From assembly GCA_016841675.1 (NCBI GenBank), contig JAENYQ010000006.1, positions 19,893 to 83,892 of the forward strand: 64,000 nt of DNA, in the 5' to 3' direction. The number at the start of each line of letters is the position of its first letter. Within the stretch, counting starts at the first letter, position 1. Under the pieces are notes generated by a model that saw only the letters and a list, made by a program, of their open reading frames with translations, did no database searches and was not told the origin of the DNA. The position numbers were made by a program, and so were the translations under genes. Of the stretch, positions 37,787 through 46,912 are shown one piece after another. The DNA is from Desulfotomaculum sp. (GTDB taxonomy: Bacteria; Bacillota; Desulfotomaculia; Desulfotomaculales; Desulfallaceae).

Positions 37787-38500
37787 TTAATACAAAAGAC
37801 TTATGTGATTTGCCACAGGTTGTCCTTTTTCCAAAGTCAATATTACATCACCTAGAATACTTGCGTCTTCTTCGTCGTGCGAAACCACCACGAAAGGTAT
37901 TTGCCACTGCCGGTGCAGCTTTTTTAATTCTTCCCTGAGCATAATCTTATTTTCCTTGTCCAGGGCGCTGAAGGGCTCATCCAGCAGCAGCAATTCGGGC
38001 TGCACCACCAATGCACGGGCCAGGGCGACCCGTTGTTTTTCCCCGCCGGAAAGCTGTGCGGGATAACGGTCGACCAGGTGTCCCAATCCAAATGAGTTCA
38101 GCATTTCCAAAGGATCCGTCACGTCATTTGTTTCGTTTTTTTTGTTCCGCTTGTTTTTTAGTCCGTACATTACGTTCTGGTGCACGGTCATGTGCGGAAA
38201 CAAGGCATAATCCTGGAACAGGTAACCCACGTTTCTGGACCGGGTGGGGATATTGATTCTTTCATTTGAAGAATATAATACCCGTCTGTTCAGTGTAATT
38301 TGTCCGGAAGACGGCTTTCGCAAACCGGCCAGGCAGTGCAGGACAGTTGTTTTTCCCGCCCCGGAATGTCCCCAAAGGACGAGAATCTGGTTGCCGAGTT
38401 TCAATTCCAGTTCCATGGTGAAGTGCCACAGTTTTTTCGTTAATCGTAACTCTAACATATTCATCACCGCAAATATTAGTAATTGCGCCTCTTGGCCCAC
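37787..38500 (-). CDS. modC: Molybdate/tungstate ABC transporter ATPase
   Basis: GHSGAGKTTVLHCLAGL, LSGGEKQRVALARAL, LLLDEPFSALD; overlaps modB. Confidence 0.9.
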   Translation of the reverse strand: MGQEAQLLIFAVMNMLELRLTKKLWHFTMELELKLGNQILVLWGHSGAGKTTVLHCLAGLRKPSSGQITLNRRVLYSSNERINIPTRSRNVGYLFQDYALFPHMTVHQNVMYGLKNKRNKKNETNDVTDPLEMLNSFGLGHLVDRYPAQLSGGEKQRVALARALVVQPELLLLDEPFSALDKENKIMLREELKKLHRQWQIPFVVVSHDEEDASILGDVILTLEKGQPVANHISLLY

Positions 38501-39147
38501 CGGTTGACCCAGAAAATTACCACAAAGCTGAAAATAGTAATAATAGCCACCAGTGTTCTGGCCGTGGCGTTGTCCCCGGCGTCTACCGCAAAATATATGG
38601 CCAGGGGAATGGTCTGGGTTTGCCCGGGAATGTTACCCGCCACCATCAAAGTGGCGCCAAACTCGCCCAAAGCTCTGGCGAATGATAAAACCAAACCAGC
38701 TATTATCCCCGGCCAGGCCAGGGGGAGGGTGACGGTAAAAAATATTCGCCATTCACCGGCCCCTAGGGTCCGGGCCGCTTTTTCATAATTTTCGTCCACA
38801 CTTTTAAAGGCCGCCTTGGCACTCTGGTACATTAGCGGGAAAGCCACCACCGTGGAAGCCAACACTGCGGCCCACCAGGTAAAGATTAGAGATATGCCCA
38901 GCTCAGATAAAAAGCGGCCCAAAAAGCCGTTTTTACCGATTAACATCAGAAGTCCGTAACCGATGACTGAGGGTGGCAGCACCAAGGGCAAAGTCAATGC
39001 CGCTTCCACAAAGTCTTTCCCGTAAAATTCCCGGCGGGCCAGCAACCTGGACAGCGGCAAGCCCAGGCAGGTGACAATAAACACTGCTATAATTGCAACC
39101 CGGAGAGATAGAAAAACGGGATACCAGTCGGCAAGTTGAAAGAACAT
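38476..39147 (-). CDS. modB: Molybdate ABC transporter permease
   Basis: LPLVLPPSVIGYGLL, FARALGEFGATLMVAGNIPGQTQTIPLAIY. Confidence 0.93.
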   Translation of the reverse strand: MFFQLADWYPVFLSLRVAIIAVFIVTCLGLPLSRLLARREFYGKDFVEAALTLPLVLPPSVIGYGLLMLIGKNGFLGRFLSELGISLIFTWWAAVLASTVVAFPLMYQSAKAAFKSVDENYEKAARTLGAGEWRIFFTVTLPLAWPGIIAGLVLSFARALGEFGATLMVAGNIPGQTQTIPLAIYFAVDAGDNATARTLVAIITIFSFVVIFWVNRWAKRRNY

Positions 39148-39156
39148 GAATCAGAG

Positions 39157-39951
39157 CTATTTAATCAGGGGCTTGAAGCCGTACTTGGCAAAAATTTGTG
39201 CCGCTTCATCCCCCGAAATGAATTCGGTAAAAGCCTGTGCTTCCTCCGGATGCCCGGTGTCTTTGATCACGGCCATAGGATATACAATAGGCTTGTGTGA
39301 ACCGACCGGCGCAGCGGCAACGATTTTAATTCCTTTACCGACTACGGTATCGGAACTATAGACCAGGCCGGCATCCACGTTACCGGTTTCCACGTAGGTT
39401 AGCACCTGGCGCACATCCTTGGCCAGGACCAGTTTGGGTTGGATTTTTTCCCATAATTCCATGCTGACCAGGGCTTCCTTGGCGTACTTGCCGGCAGGCA
39501 CGGATTCCGGTGTGCCGATGCTGATCTGGTCCACGTCGCTACCGGTCAAATCCGCAAAGCCGGTCAAATTACCATCACTTTGCGTAATCAGTACTATTTC
39601 GTTGCTTAACAGGTCCTGACGGGTTTCTTTAACAATCAGCTCCTTATTGGCCAGGGCGTCCATCTGGGATTTACCCGCAGAAATAAACACGTCTGCCGGC
39701 GCCCCTTCCTCAATTTGTTTCTGCAGGGTCCCAGAGGAAGCAAAATTATAGGTTATACTAACTTCAGGATGTTCAGTTATGTAAATTCCCTTTAGTTCCT
39801 CCGCCGCATCTTTAAGGCTGGCTGCCGCCGAAATGGTCAAGCTCACCTGCTCTGTTTGGGGCTTGATTTGTTCCTTGTCGGTCCCGCAACCGGTCGCTAC
39901 AGTTGCGATAAAAAACATTACTAGACCCAACAAAAATGATAATCTTTTCAT
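39157..39951 (-). CDS. modA: Molybdate ABC transporter substrate-binding lipoprotein
   Basis: Lipobox ATGCGT; LTISAAASLKDAAEEL, NFASSGTLQKQIEEGAPADVFISAG. Confidence 0.93.
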   Translation of the reverse strand: MKRLSFLLGLVMFFIATVATGCGTDKEQIKPQTEQVSLTISAAASLKDAAEELKGIYITEHPEVSITYNFASSGTLQKQIEEGAPADVFISAGKSQMDALANKELIVKETRQDLLSNEIVLITQSDGNLTGFADLTGSDVDQISIGTPESVPAGKYAKEALVSMELWEKIQPKLVLAKDVRQVLTYVETGNVDAGLVYSSDTVVGKGIKIVAAAPVGSHKPIVYPMAVIKDTGHPEEAQAFTEFISGDEAAQIFAKYGFKPLIK

Positions 39952-39984
39952 TGTATTGGTTACTCCTTTCCAATGCTACCAGTG

Positions 39985-40158
39985 TTATAAAAGTGCTTTT
40001 TCATATGCTGATTCAAAGCCTGTACCTCGTGAAAGGGCATACCTTTGTCTGATAAAAGAAAACAAGCTTTCCAGGACGGAATAAATCGTCAACGAAAAGA
40101 TAACAAGTAAAGCAATACCCATAAAAACGTAAGTTAATGAAGTAATAACGCTGTCCAT
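39985..40158 (-). CDS. 57-aa single-TM small protein upstream of modA (not in ORF track)
   Basis: MDSVITSLTYVFMGIALLVIFSLTIYSVLESLFSFIRQRYALSRGTGFESAYEKALL*; GGGTGAG RBS-like upstream; hydrophobic N-half. Confidence 0.6.
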   Translation of the reverse strand: MDSVITSLTYVFMGIALLVIFSLTIYSVLESLFSFIRQRYALSRGTGFESAYEKALL

Positions 40159-40287
40159 TTGCTCTCACCCGCTTCAACAATTATTTTCTTAAAAGTGAAT
40201 AAACATTACGTAACGTTACAAAACGTTACTATGTATAAATAGTAAATTGAGTTATAATACTTGTCAAGGTACTGGGGGGGGGAATAA

Positions 40288-41259
40288 ATGATGAGCGAAG
40301 AGATTTCTTTAACACCTGAAGAAGTAGCACGCATATTAAAAATTGCTAAAAACACGGTTTATGAATTGATAAAGCGGGGAGAACTCCCGGCTTACCGGGT
40401 TGGTCGTAAAATTAGGGTTGACCTACAAGATGTGGAAGCCTATAAGAAACATGGTAAAAATATCGAATTGGCACCGGCCCCGGCTACAACTTCACGCCGC
40501 ACCCCGCCTTTGAAACCGCAGCATTATAGCCCGGAAGGAACAGTTTCTTACCATCAGGAACTGGTGATCTGCGGTCAGGACGAAATCCTGGATATTCTGA
40601 CCCGACACCTGGAGCGACACCCCGATGGAGTTCACGCCTATCGTCATCACGTGGGAAGTTTCACCGGCCTCCAGGCCATGTACCAGGGCAAGTCCCATAT
40701 GGCCGCCATCCACCTGTGGGACGGAGACACCGGGATGTACAATATCCCTTATGTACGCCGTCTTCTTCCCGGTGTTCCCTTGGTCATTGTGCATTTGGCC
40801 TACCGGATGCAGGGATTTTACCTGGCGAAGGGTAATCCCAAGAGCATTAAAGAATGGAAAGACCTGGCCCGGCCAGACGTATGCTTCATCAACCGGGAGA
40901 AGGGCTGCGGCACCCGGGTTTTACTGGATGAACAATTACGCCAACTAGGACTGGATAGAAGGCTGATCACGGGATACGATAAAGAGGAACTATCCCACCT
41001 GGGCGTGGCCAGCACCGTGGCCAGGGGGGAGGCAGACGTTGGTCTGGGTAAAGAAAAAGCGGCCATGCAGGTACGGGGGCTGGATTTTCTCCCTCTGCAC
41101 AAGGAACGCTACGAAATGGTGATCAAAAAAGAAGACCTGGACAAGCCTCATACCCGTGCCGTAATCGAAATTCTCCAGTCTGAAGAGTTTAAAAAGGCAG
41201 TCCGGGGCTTGGGGGATTACGATTTAACTGAAACAGGCGGAATCATAGCTGAGGTATGA
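40288..41259 (+). CDS. One-component regulator: excisionase/MerR-type HTH fused to periplasmic-binding-like molybdate/tungstate sensor domain
   Basis: LTPEEVARILKIAKNTVYELIKRGELPAYRVGRKIRVD HTH + PBP-like C-terminal domain (GSFTGLQAMYQGKSHMAAIHLWD, FINREKGCGTRVLLDEQL). Confidence 0.88.
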   Translation: MMSEEISLTPEEVARILKIAKNTVYELIKRGELPAYRVGRKIRVDLQDVEAYKKHGKNIELAPAPATTSRRTPPLKPQHYSPEGTVSYHQELVICGQDEILDILTRHLERHPDGVHAYRHHVGSFTGLQAMYQGKSHMAAIHLWDGDTGMYNIPYVRRLLPGVPLVIVHLAYRMQGFYLAKGNPKSIKEWKDLARPDVCFINREKGCGTRVLLDEQLRQLGLDRRLITGYDKEELSHLGVASTVARGEADVGLGKEKAAMQVRGLDFLPLHKERYEMVIKKEDLDKPHTRAVIEILQSEEFKKAVRGLGDYDLTETGGIIAEV

Positions 41260-41403
41260 CATCGATCCTGCGAATCGCTATTTTACTAATGTTTCAATTA
41301 AGTAATCCGGGCAGAATCGGGGACGTAAATTTTGGGTTAAGTAAAAAAGACTTTTATTTTTTATCCGGGTACGCTTCCGATGTTGATCATATAGTTTATA
41401 GTT

Positions 41404-41670
41404 TTAATGCATTGGGATATATCTATTGGGAAGGCTGGAGAGCAACAATTCTGCTATATCCAGAACAAGCACGTCACCTTTTTCCTGTCGCTCTATTTCT
41501 TCCTCAAAAATAGTACGGCAATAGGGGCAAGTGGTAATCACCATTGAACTATCCATAGCTAAAAGCTCTTTAACCCAATTAATGCTTATCGGGTTTTCCT
41601 TTTCCAGCCTGGTCCAGAAGCGACCGCCGCCGGCACCGCAGCAGAATGATTCCTTTTTGTTTCTGGGCAT
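41404..41670 (-). pseudogene. C-terminal fragment of HdrD/CCG-domain protein
   Basis: KKESFCCGAGGGRFW...VITTCPYCRTIFEE; only ~88 aa. Confidence 0.7.
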
Positions 41671-41775
41671 GGGAAATTATTAATAGAGAAAAAAAATATT
41701 ATTATTCGCATATTAACCTCACACGACATCATTATATCCATTGACAAAGGGCTTAAAAAAACACCATTCGCCCAT

Positions 41776-41820
41776 CAAAAAGACCGGGGTGCAGCAAAAA
41801 CACAGCACCCCGGTCTTATA
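41776..41820 (-). terminator. Strong intrinsic terminator
   Basis: Minus strand AAGACCGGGGTGCTGTG...GCACCCCGGTCTTTTTG. Confidence 0.85.
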
Positions 41821-41837
41821 AAGACCCAGTAACATGC

Positions 41838-41928
41838 GCTCCTTTCCGCACTAGGAGGGCTTGACGGTTTCCCATCAAACCCTATCGGCCGGATTATCAT
41901 AGCTTTGCTTTAAACAAACCGGCTTGAA
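41838..41928 (-). promoter_or_regulatory. Degenerate/variant Moco-type riboswitch just 3' of fdh gene
   Basis: Minus strand ..aagccggtttgtttaaagcaaagctatgataatccggccgatagggtttgatgggaaaccgtcaagccctcctagtgcggaaaggag; 5' P1 strand ctccg replaced by tttca. Confidence 0.6.
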
Positions 41929-41935
41929 ACAATTA

Positions 41936-44629
41936 TTATTCATGTATATGCTCCTTTATTTTATTTATTTTAATAGCGCAAACTTTATACTCACCGGTTT
42001 TGGTAATCGGGTCTAGGGCAGCGCTTGTAAGAACATTGGTAGGGGTTTCCCCGTAATGGAACGACATCCATACCATACCGGGGGGAACACGGTCGGTTAC
42101 CGTGACTTTAGTGGTAACCTCTCCACGCCGGGAGGATACCCTTGCTATATCACCGGAAACAAATCCTAAACGGGCGGCGTCTTCCGGGTTAACTTCGGTA
42201 TATTCATCCGACCACATGCTGGCGATGCCCGCCGAATAAGGTGTGGTTACATTATAGTGATACAATATCCGGCCCGTGGACAGCAGGAAGGGATATTCCT
42301 GATCAGGCATTTCCGCAGGAGGAATATGCTCGATGGATTGGAAAAGACCTTTGCCCCGCACAAACGAATTGGCGTGCAAATAAGGTGTTCCCGGGTGCTC
42401 AGCGGTTGGACAAGGCCACTGCAGGCCTTTTTCATCAATTCTGGTATAATTTATACCACCGTATGATGGAGTCAGCGATGCCATCTCCAGGAAAATTTCT
42501 TCGGCAGTGCTGTAGCTCATTGGGTGCCCCATCTTTTCACAAAGAGCTATCATGGTCTGCCAGTTGGTTTTGCCCGGCAGCGGTTCAATTGCTTTTCTAA
42601 CACGCTGTACCCGACGCTCAGTATTGGTAAATGTCCCATCTGTTTCAGCAAAACTGGCGGCAGGCAGGATTACATCGGCATATGCAGCGGTTTCTGTAAG
42701 AAACAACTCGTGCACTACCAAGAATTCCAGCTTATCCAGCCCTGAACGGATATGGTTGCTGTTGGGATCCGTCAGCACAGGGTTCTCACCCAGAATATAC
42801 ATCGCTTTGAGCTCACCGGAATTAGCCTTGTCAAACATTTCCGGGATCATCAATCCAAGCTCACCGGCTAAAGGCACGCCCCAGGCCTGTTCAAATTTTC
42901 CCCTTGCCGCCGGGTCAATCACACGCTGATAGCCTGGAAATACGTTTGGCAGCGCCCCCATATCACAGGCTCCCTGCACGTTATTCTGCCCGCGAATCGG
43001 GTTCACCCCCGTGCCCGGGCGTCCCATATGTCCGGTTAGCATAGCCAGGTTGGCAACGTTCATCACATTGTTTGTTCCACAAACATGTTCTGTTATGCCA
43101 AGTGTATAAAAAGCCATCGCTTTATCTGTACCGGCATAAAGGCGGGCCACCGCATACAGGTCTTCAACCGGTATGTCGGTCAGGTCCGACACATAATCAG
43201 GTGTGTATTTCCCAACTGTTTCTTTAAGAGCTGCGAAGTTCTCGGTTCGCTCATCCACAAACTGCTGATTATATAAGTTTTCGGCAATGATGATGTTCAT
43301 CAGCCCGTTAAGAAATGGGATATCGGTACCCGGTTTAATGCGCAACCAGTAATCGGCTTCCTCAGCAAGTTCTATGCGCCGCGGGTCCACCACAATAAGT
43401 TTTGCGCCCTTGCGCGCTGCCTGTCTCATTTTATAACCAATCACCGGGTGGGCTTCGGTTGTGTTGGTGCCAATCAAGAACAACAATTCAGCATTTTCAA
43501 TTTCTGAGATTGAATTGGTCATTGCACCGCTGCCGAAGGAAGTGGCCAGACCGGCCACTGTAGGGGCGTGTCAGGTACGGGCACAATGGTCAACGTTGTT
43601 TGTGCCCATCACCACCCTGGTAAATTTTTGTAGCAGGTAATTCTCTTCATTGGTGCACCTGGCTGAACTTAGGCTGGCAAATGAATTAGACCCGTGTTTT
43701 ACTTTAATTTCACTAAGCCTGTCCGCTATTAAATTCAATGCCTCATCCCACGATGCAGGCTCAAAACACCCTTTCCTTTTAATTAAAGGAGTAGTCAGCC
43801 GACGGTCATTATGAATAAAGTCCCAACCAAACCTCCCTTTAATACACAGTGCGCGTCCGTTTACGGCGCCTTCCGGGCTGGATACGACGCCAACCACTTG
43901 ATCATCTTTTACGCACAGATCGAAACTGCAGCCGGTGCCGCAGAACGGGCAGGTTGTTCTAATTTTTTGGTACTCCCAGTGCCTGACTTTGCCCTGCATT
44001 TGTTTCTCCGTCAGCGCACCCGTGGGACATACGGAAACACAATTCCCGCAGAAAACGCAATCGGACTCCCCAAATGACACATCATAAAAGGTTGTCGCCT
44101 TAGTCTCAAAACCTCGGTAGGCCCAATCCAGGTTATTTTTACCGGTTATTTCCGCACAAGCACGGATACATTTACCGCATAAAATACATTTGTTAGGATC
44201 GCGGAAAATAAATGGATTGCTGTCATCTACCGCATAATTATGTCTTTCACCTTGCAATGAACTTTGCTTGACTCCGTATTCATAGCAGTATTGCGCCAGC
44301 TTGCAGTCACCCATTTTTTCACAGGTTAAACAATCCTGTGGATGGTTGGCAATTAACAACTCTAAAATTGTACGCCTTGCTTCAATTACCACCGGTGAAT
44401 GGGTTTGCACAATCATTCCCGGTGTAACTGTTGTTACACACGAGGCCGGCAAGTTCCGCATCCCTTGGATTTCCACCACACATAGACGGCACGCCCCCAA
44501 AAAACTCAGATCGGGTTCGTAACAAAGCCTGGGGATGTGGATACCCGCTTGTTCAGCAGCTATTAATACCGTCGTGCCCGCTAGAACTTCAACTTCTATA
44601 TCGTTAATACTCAAACTGACCATTTCCAA
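41936..44629 (-). CDS. fdhA: Selenocysteine-containing NAD-type formate dehydrogenase alpha subunit (NuoG-like N-terminus + molybdopterin domain)
   Basis: ORFs 43571-44629 and 41936-43558 join through UGA at 43571-43573: [31 protein letters not shown]; N-terminal 2Fe-2S/4Fe-4S motifs. Confidence 0.93.
43541..43559 (-). promoter_or_regulatory. SECIS hairpin 3' of UGA in fdhA
   Basis: Minus strand AGTGGCC-GGTCT-GGCCACT, perfect 7-bp stem with GGUCU loop. Confidence 0.85.
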
Positions 44630-44907
44630 ACTAACATCACTCCTTTTTGCATTAGAATTTTATTAACTAATTTGTTTTATTAAACAACGTAGTAAATACC
44701 AATGGGTTTAGAGGTACTTTCAACAGAAAAAGGAAGGCGGAGAGCCCAGGACAGCCTGAACCCGTGTATGTTGAAGAGACCATCTCCAGACTCTCCACTC
44801 CAATGGAGCCAAAATAAAAAGCGTTTACAAACTGTCAATCAAGTTCATATCTTAACTTAACTTGATTATTAAAGTTAACTATGTCAGAACAGAGTATATT
44901 TTAAATA

Positions 44908-44925
44908 TAGCAATTATTATGCCAA
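44908..44925 (-). promoter_or_regulatory. Sigma54 promoter upstream of fdhA
   Basis: Minus strand TTGGCATAATAATTGCTA. Confidence 0.75.
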
Positions 44926-45080
44926 GCACCGTTGAGTCTTAAGTGTTTTTTTCAGCAAGGTAACTGGGGTAATTGCCAGGCAACCCCTAACCGTATACAA
45001 GAAGGGTTGCTTTCGCCGTGTATAGATTTTCATACAATGGCAAGCTAAATAACAACAGGCTGTTCGGTCAGGGATATACG

Positions 45081-45117
45081 CTGACAGTGATGTGTGAAGA
45101 TATTCTTACACTGTCAG
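45081..45117. promoter_or_regulatory. Inverted repeat, candidate upstream activator site (copy 2)
   Basis: CTGACAGTG-N19-CACTGTCAG. Confidence 0.6.
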
Positions 45118-45351
45118 TCAAATCAGTCACATTTCATTATTGCTTCGATATTAACATTGAACTTTTCAAAATTTATCTTTCACTGGCCCGGATAAAGTAA
45201 CCAGCCTTCCCTTCGCACCGCGGCATGACAGTTTTAGGTATAATTTCAAAAAAAAAGCCCGGTTTTGTGGGAAACCGGGGTTGTAAGGAGTGTAACATTT
45301 TAACGGCTATAACCTTAATAAAAGTTTATTGTTTGGCCTGCCGTCTTAATA

Positions 45352-45396
45352 CAAAAAAGCTTTACCCAATTATGCAAAAGGATAAAGCTTTTTGTA
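45352..45396 (-). terminator. Terminator-like hairpin downstream of riboswitch
   Basis: aaagctttaccc...ggataaagcttttt. Confidence 0.6.
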
Positions 45397-45410
45397 AAAA
45401 AAAGCTATTC

Positions 45411-45504
45411 TCTCCTTTCCACAATGGGAGGCACACTGGTTTTCCAATGTACCCTAACGGCCTGACAACCATACCTTAAGCTTAGGTCTAACAGGCTCGG
45501 AGAA
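45411..45504 (-). promoter_or_regulatory. Moco/Tuco-type riboswitch upstream of fdhA
   Basis: Minus strand ctccgagcctgttagacctaagc..atggttgtcaggccgttagggtacattggaaaaccagtgtgcctcccattgtggaaaggag. Confidence 0.87.
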
Positions 45505-45646
45505 TATTAATTTTTATGTTTATTCCCTTTGCTCAGTAAGTGGTAAAGCGTCTCACTTTACTTTTTTCATATGTTTTGTAAAATCTCTGCCAGAATAAGC
45601 ACAACAATGATCAATCAGAGAATTAAAATAATCTCCTAACGTTTAA

Positions 45647-46903
45647 TTATATTAGTTGGCTATCCTTCTCATCTATTGTTTCCTCGCCATATGCCGACTT
45701 CAGGATTATAACAGATAATTCCTCGCCTTTTTTTACGGGCGGGTGTCCCTCCGGAAGGTCAATTAAAGCATTACATTCTCTGAGAAACGCCTTTGTCATG
45801 CTTGATTTTTGGCCCGGTAATATTTTTACGCGCCACCCCAAATGTTCACATGCTACTGATGCCAGTAAAAAACGCCTGGAGCCTCCTTTTTTCAAAAAAA
45901 CATTGTCACTTACAGCGGAAAGTCGTGTCTGGTATGGCTTCAGATTCTGCATAGCACGCAAAACCGGAGCAACCAGCAAGTGGTAGCCAACCGCGCAGGC
46001 TGCCGGGTTTCCTGAAAGCGAAATAACCAGCTTTTCCCCAAAGGATGCTGCGCCACTATGGCTGCCTGGTTTAATTTTAATTTCCCAGAACAATAATTCT
46101 GCCCTACTTTGCTTGATTAAGGGAAAAGCTTGATCACTAACACCGTATGCCGCCCCACCGATAGTAATCAAGATGTCGGAGCAATGAAGCAACTCTTGAA
46201 AGCGTTTTCCCATTTGATTGGCATTATCAGTTCCGGCGACTTCTACACTAATTACCTGCCCCTGCTCCTGCATTACCAGCGCCGCCAGATGCAGGCCGTT
46301 ACTATCCCGCGTTTGTCCCGGCATTGGTGTTTCCCGGCAGGAAACAATGTCCGGCCCTAGACTTAGAATAGCAACCCTGGGCTTCCTGTACACAGTCACT
46401 TCATTTCTTCCATACGCTGCCAGAACGCCGGCCATACCAGGGCTGAGGCAGGCGCCTTGACGCACTAGCAAATCACCCTTCCGAAAATTCTCACCCGAAG
46501 GTTTAATATTACTGCCCGGCACAATCGCTTTATTAAATGTAATGTATTCTCCCCTCAACTCAGTTGCCTCTTGCGGTACCACTGCCACCACCCCATCAGG
46601 CAGCGGACCACCGGTAACCACCCCGACTGTCTGACCGGAACTGAGTGAAGCAGTGGGCATTTCTCCCGGCAGAAGGCGCTCTATAACCTGATAAGGTCCA
46701 CCTCCCTCAGGCACAGCATAGCCATCCATAGCCGCCTGCGCGTATGGGGGCAGGTCATGCTCCGCTATAATATCTTCGCAAACAATGCGGCCTAAAGCCT
46801 GCAGCAGGGGTAAAGACTCTCCCGGCAAGACTGTAACGTGGTTTAAGATAATATCTTGAGCCTTTTCTAATTCTACTTTTTTAAGCACTCGGCTTCTCCC
46901 CAC
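45647..46903 (-). CDS. MoeA-like molybdopterin molybdotransferase
   Basis: LEKAQDIILNHVTVLPGESLPLLQALGRIVCEDI, QAAMDGYAVPEG, VVTGGPLPDGVVAVVPQE, LSGNPAACAVGYHLLVAPVL. Confidence 0.9.
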   Translation of the reverse strand: MGRSRVLKKVELEKAQDIILNHVTVLPGESLPLLQALGRIVCEDIIAEHDLPPYAQAAMDGYAVPEGGGPYQVIERLLPGEMPTASLSSGQTVGVVTGGPLPDGVVAVVPQEATELRGEYITFNKAIVPGSNIKPSGENFRKGDLLVRQGACLSPGMAGVLAAYGRNEVTVYRKPRVAILSLGPDIVSCRETPMPGQTRDSNGLHLAALVMQEQGQVISVEVAGTDNANQMGKRFQELLHCSDILITIGGAAYGVSDQAFPLIKQSRAELLFWEIKIKPGSHSGAASFGEKLVISLSGNPAACAVGYHLLVAPVLRAMQNLKPYQTRLSAVSDNVFLKKGGSRRFLLASVACEHLGWRVKILPGQKSSMTKAFLRECNALIDLPEGHPPVKKGEELSVIILKSAYGEETIDEKDSQLI

Positions 46904-46912
46904 CTCTAATGT

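Larger units (their letters stand above)
37215..37797. repeat. Duplicated intergenic regulatory block, copy 1
   Basis: Near-identical over long stretches to 44868-45354, including 3' end of modC and its terminator. Confidence 0.9.
44868..45354. repeat. Duplicated intergenic regulatory block, copy 2
   Basis: Near-identical to 37215-37797, lacks a ~85-bp segment present in copy 1. Confidence 0.9.

Noticed and set aside
41936-43558. Treating the downstream FDH ORF as an independent 540-aa molybdoenzyme
   Set aside because: Continues in frame from the upstream ORF through UGA at the known Sec position.
45018-45200. 60-aa plus-strand ORF in the duplicated control block
   Set aside because: No RBS or family features; frame not preserved in copy 1; region is better explained as regulatory DNA.
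37215-45354. Duplicated 0.5-kb blocks as an IS element or transposon ends
   Set aside because: No transposase or terminal inverted repeats; block contains the modC tail, terminator and sigma54 promoter instead.
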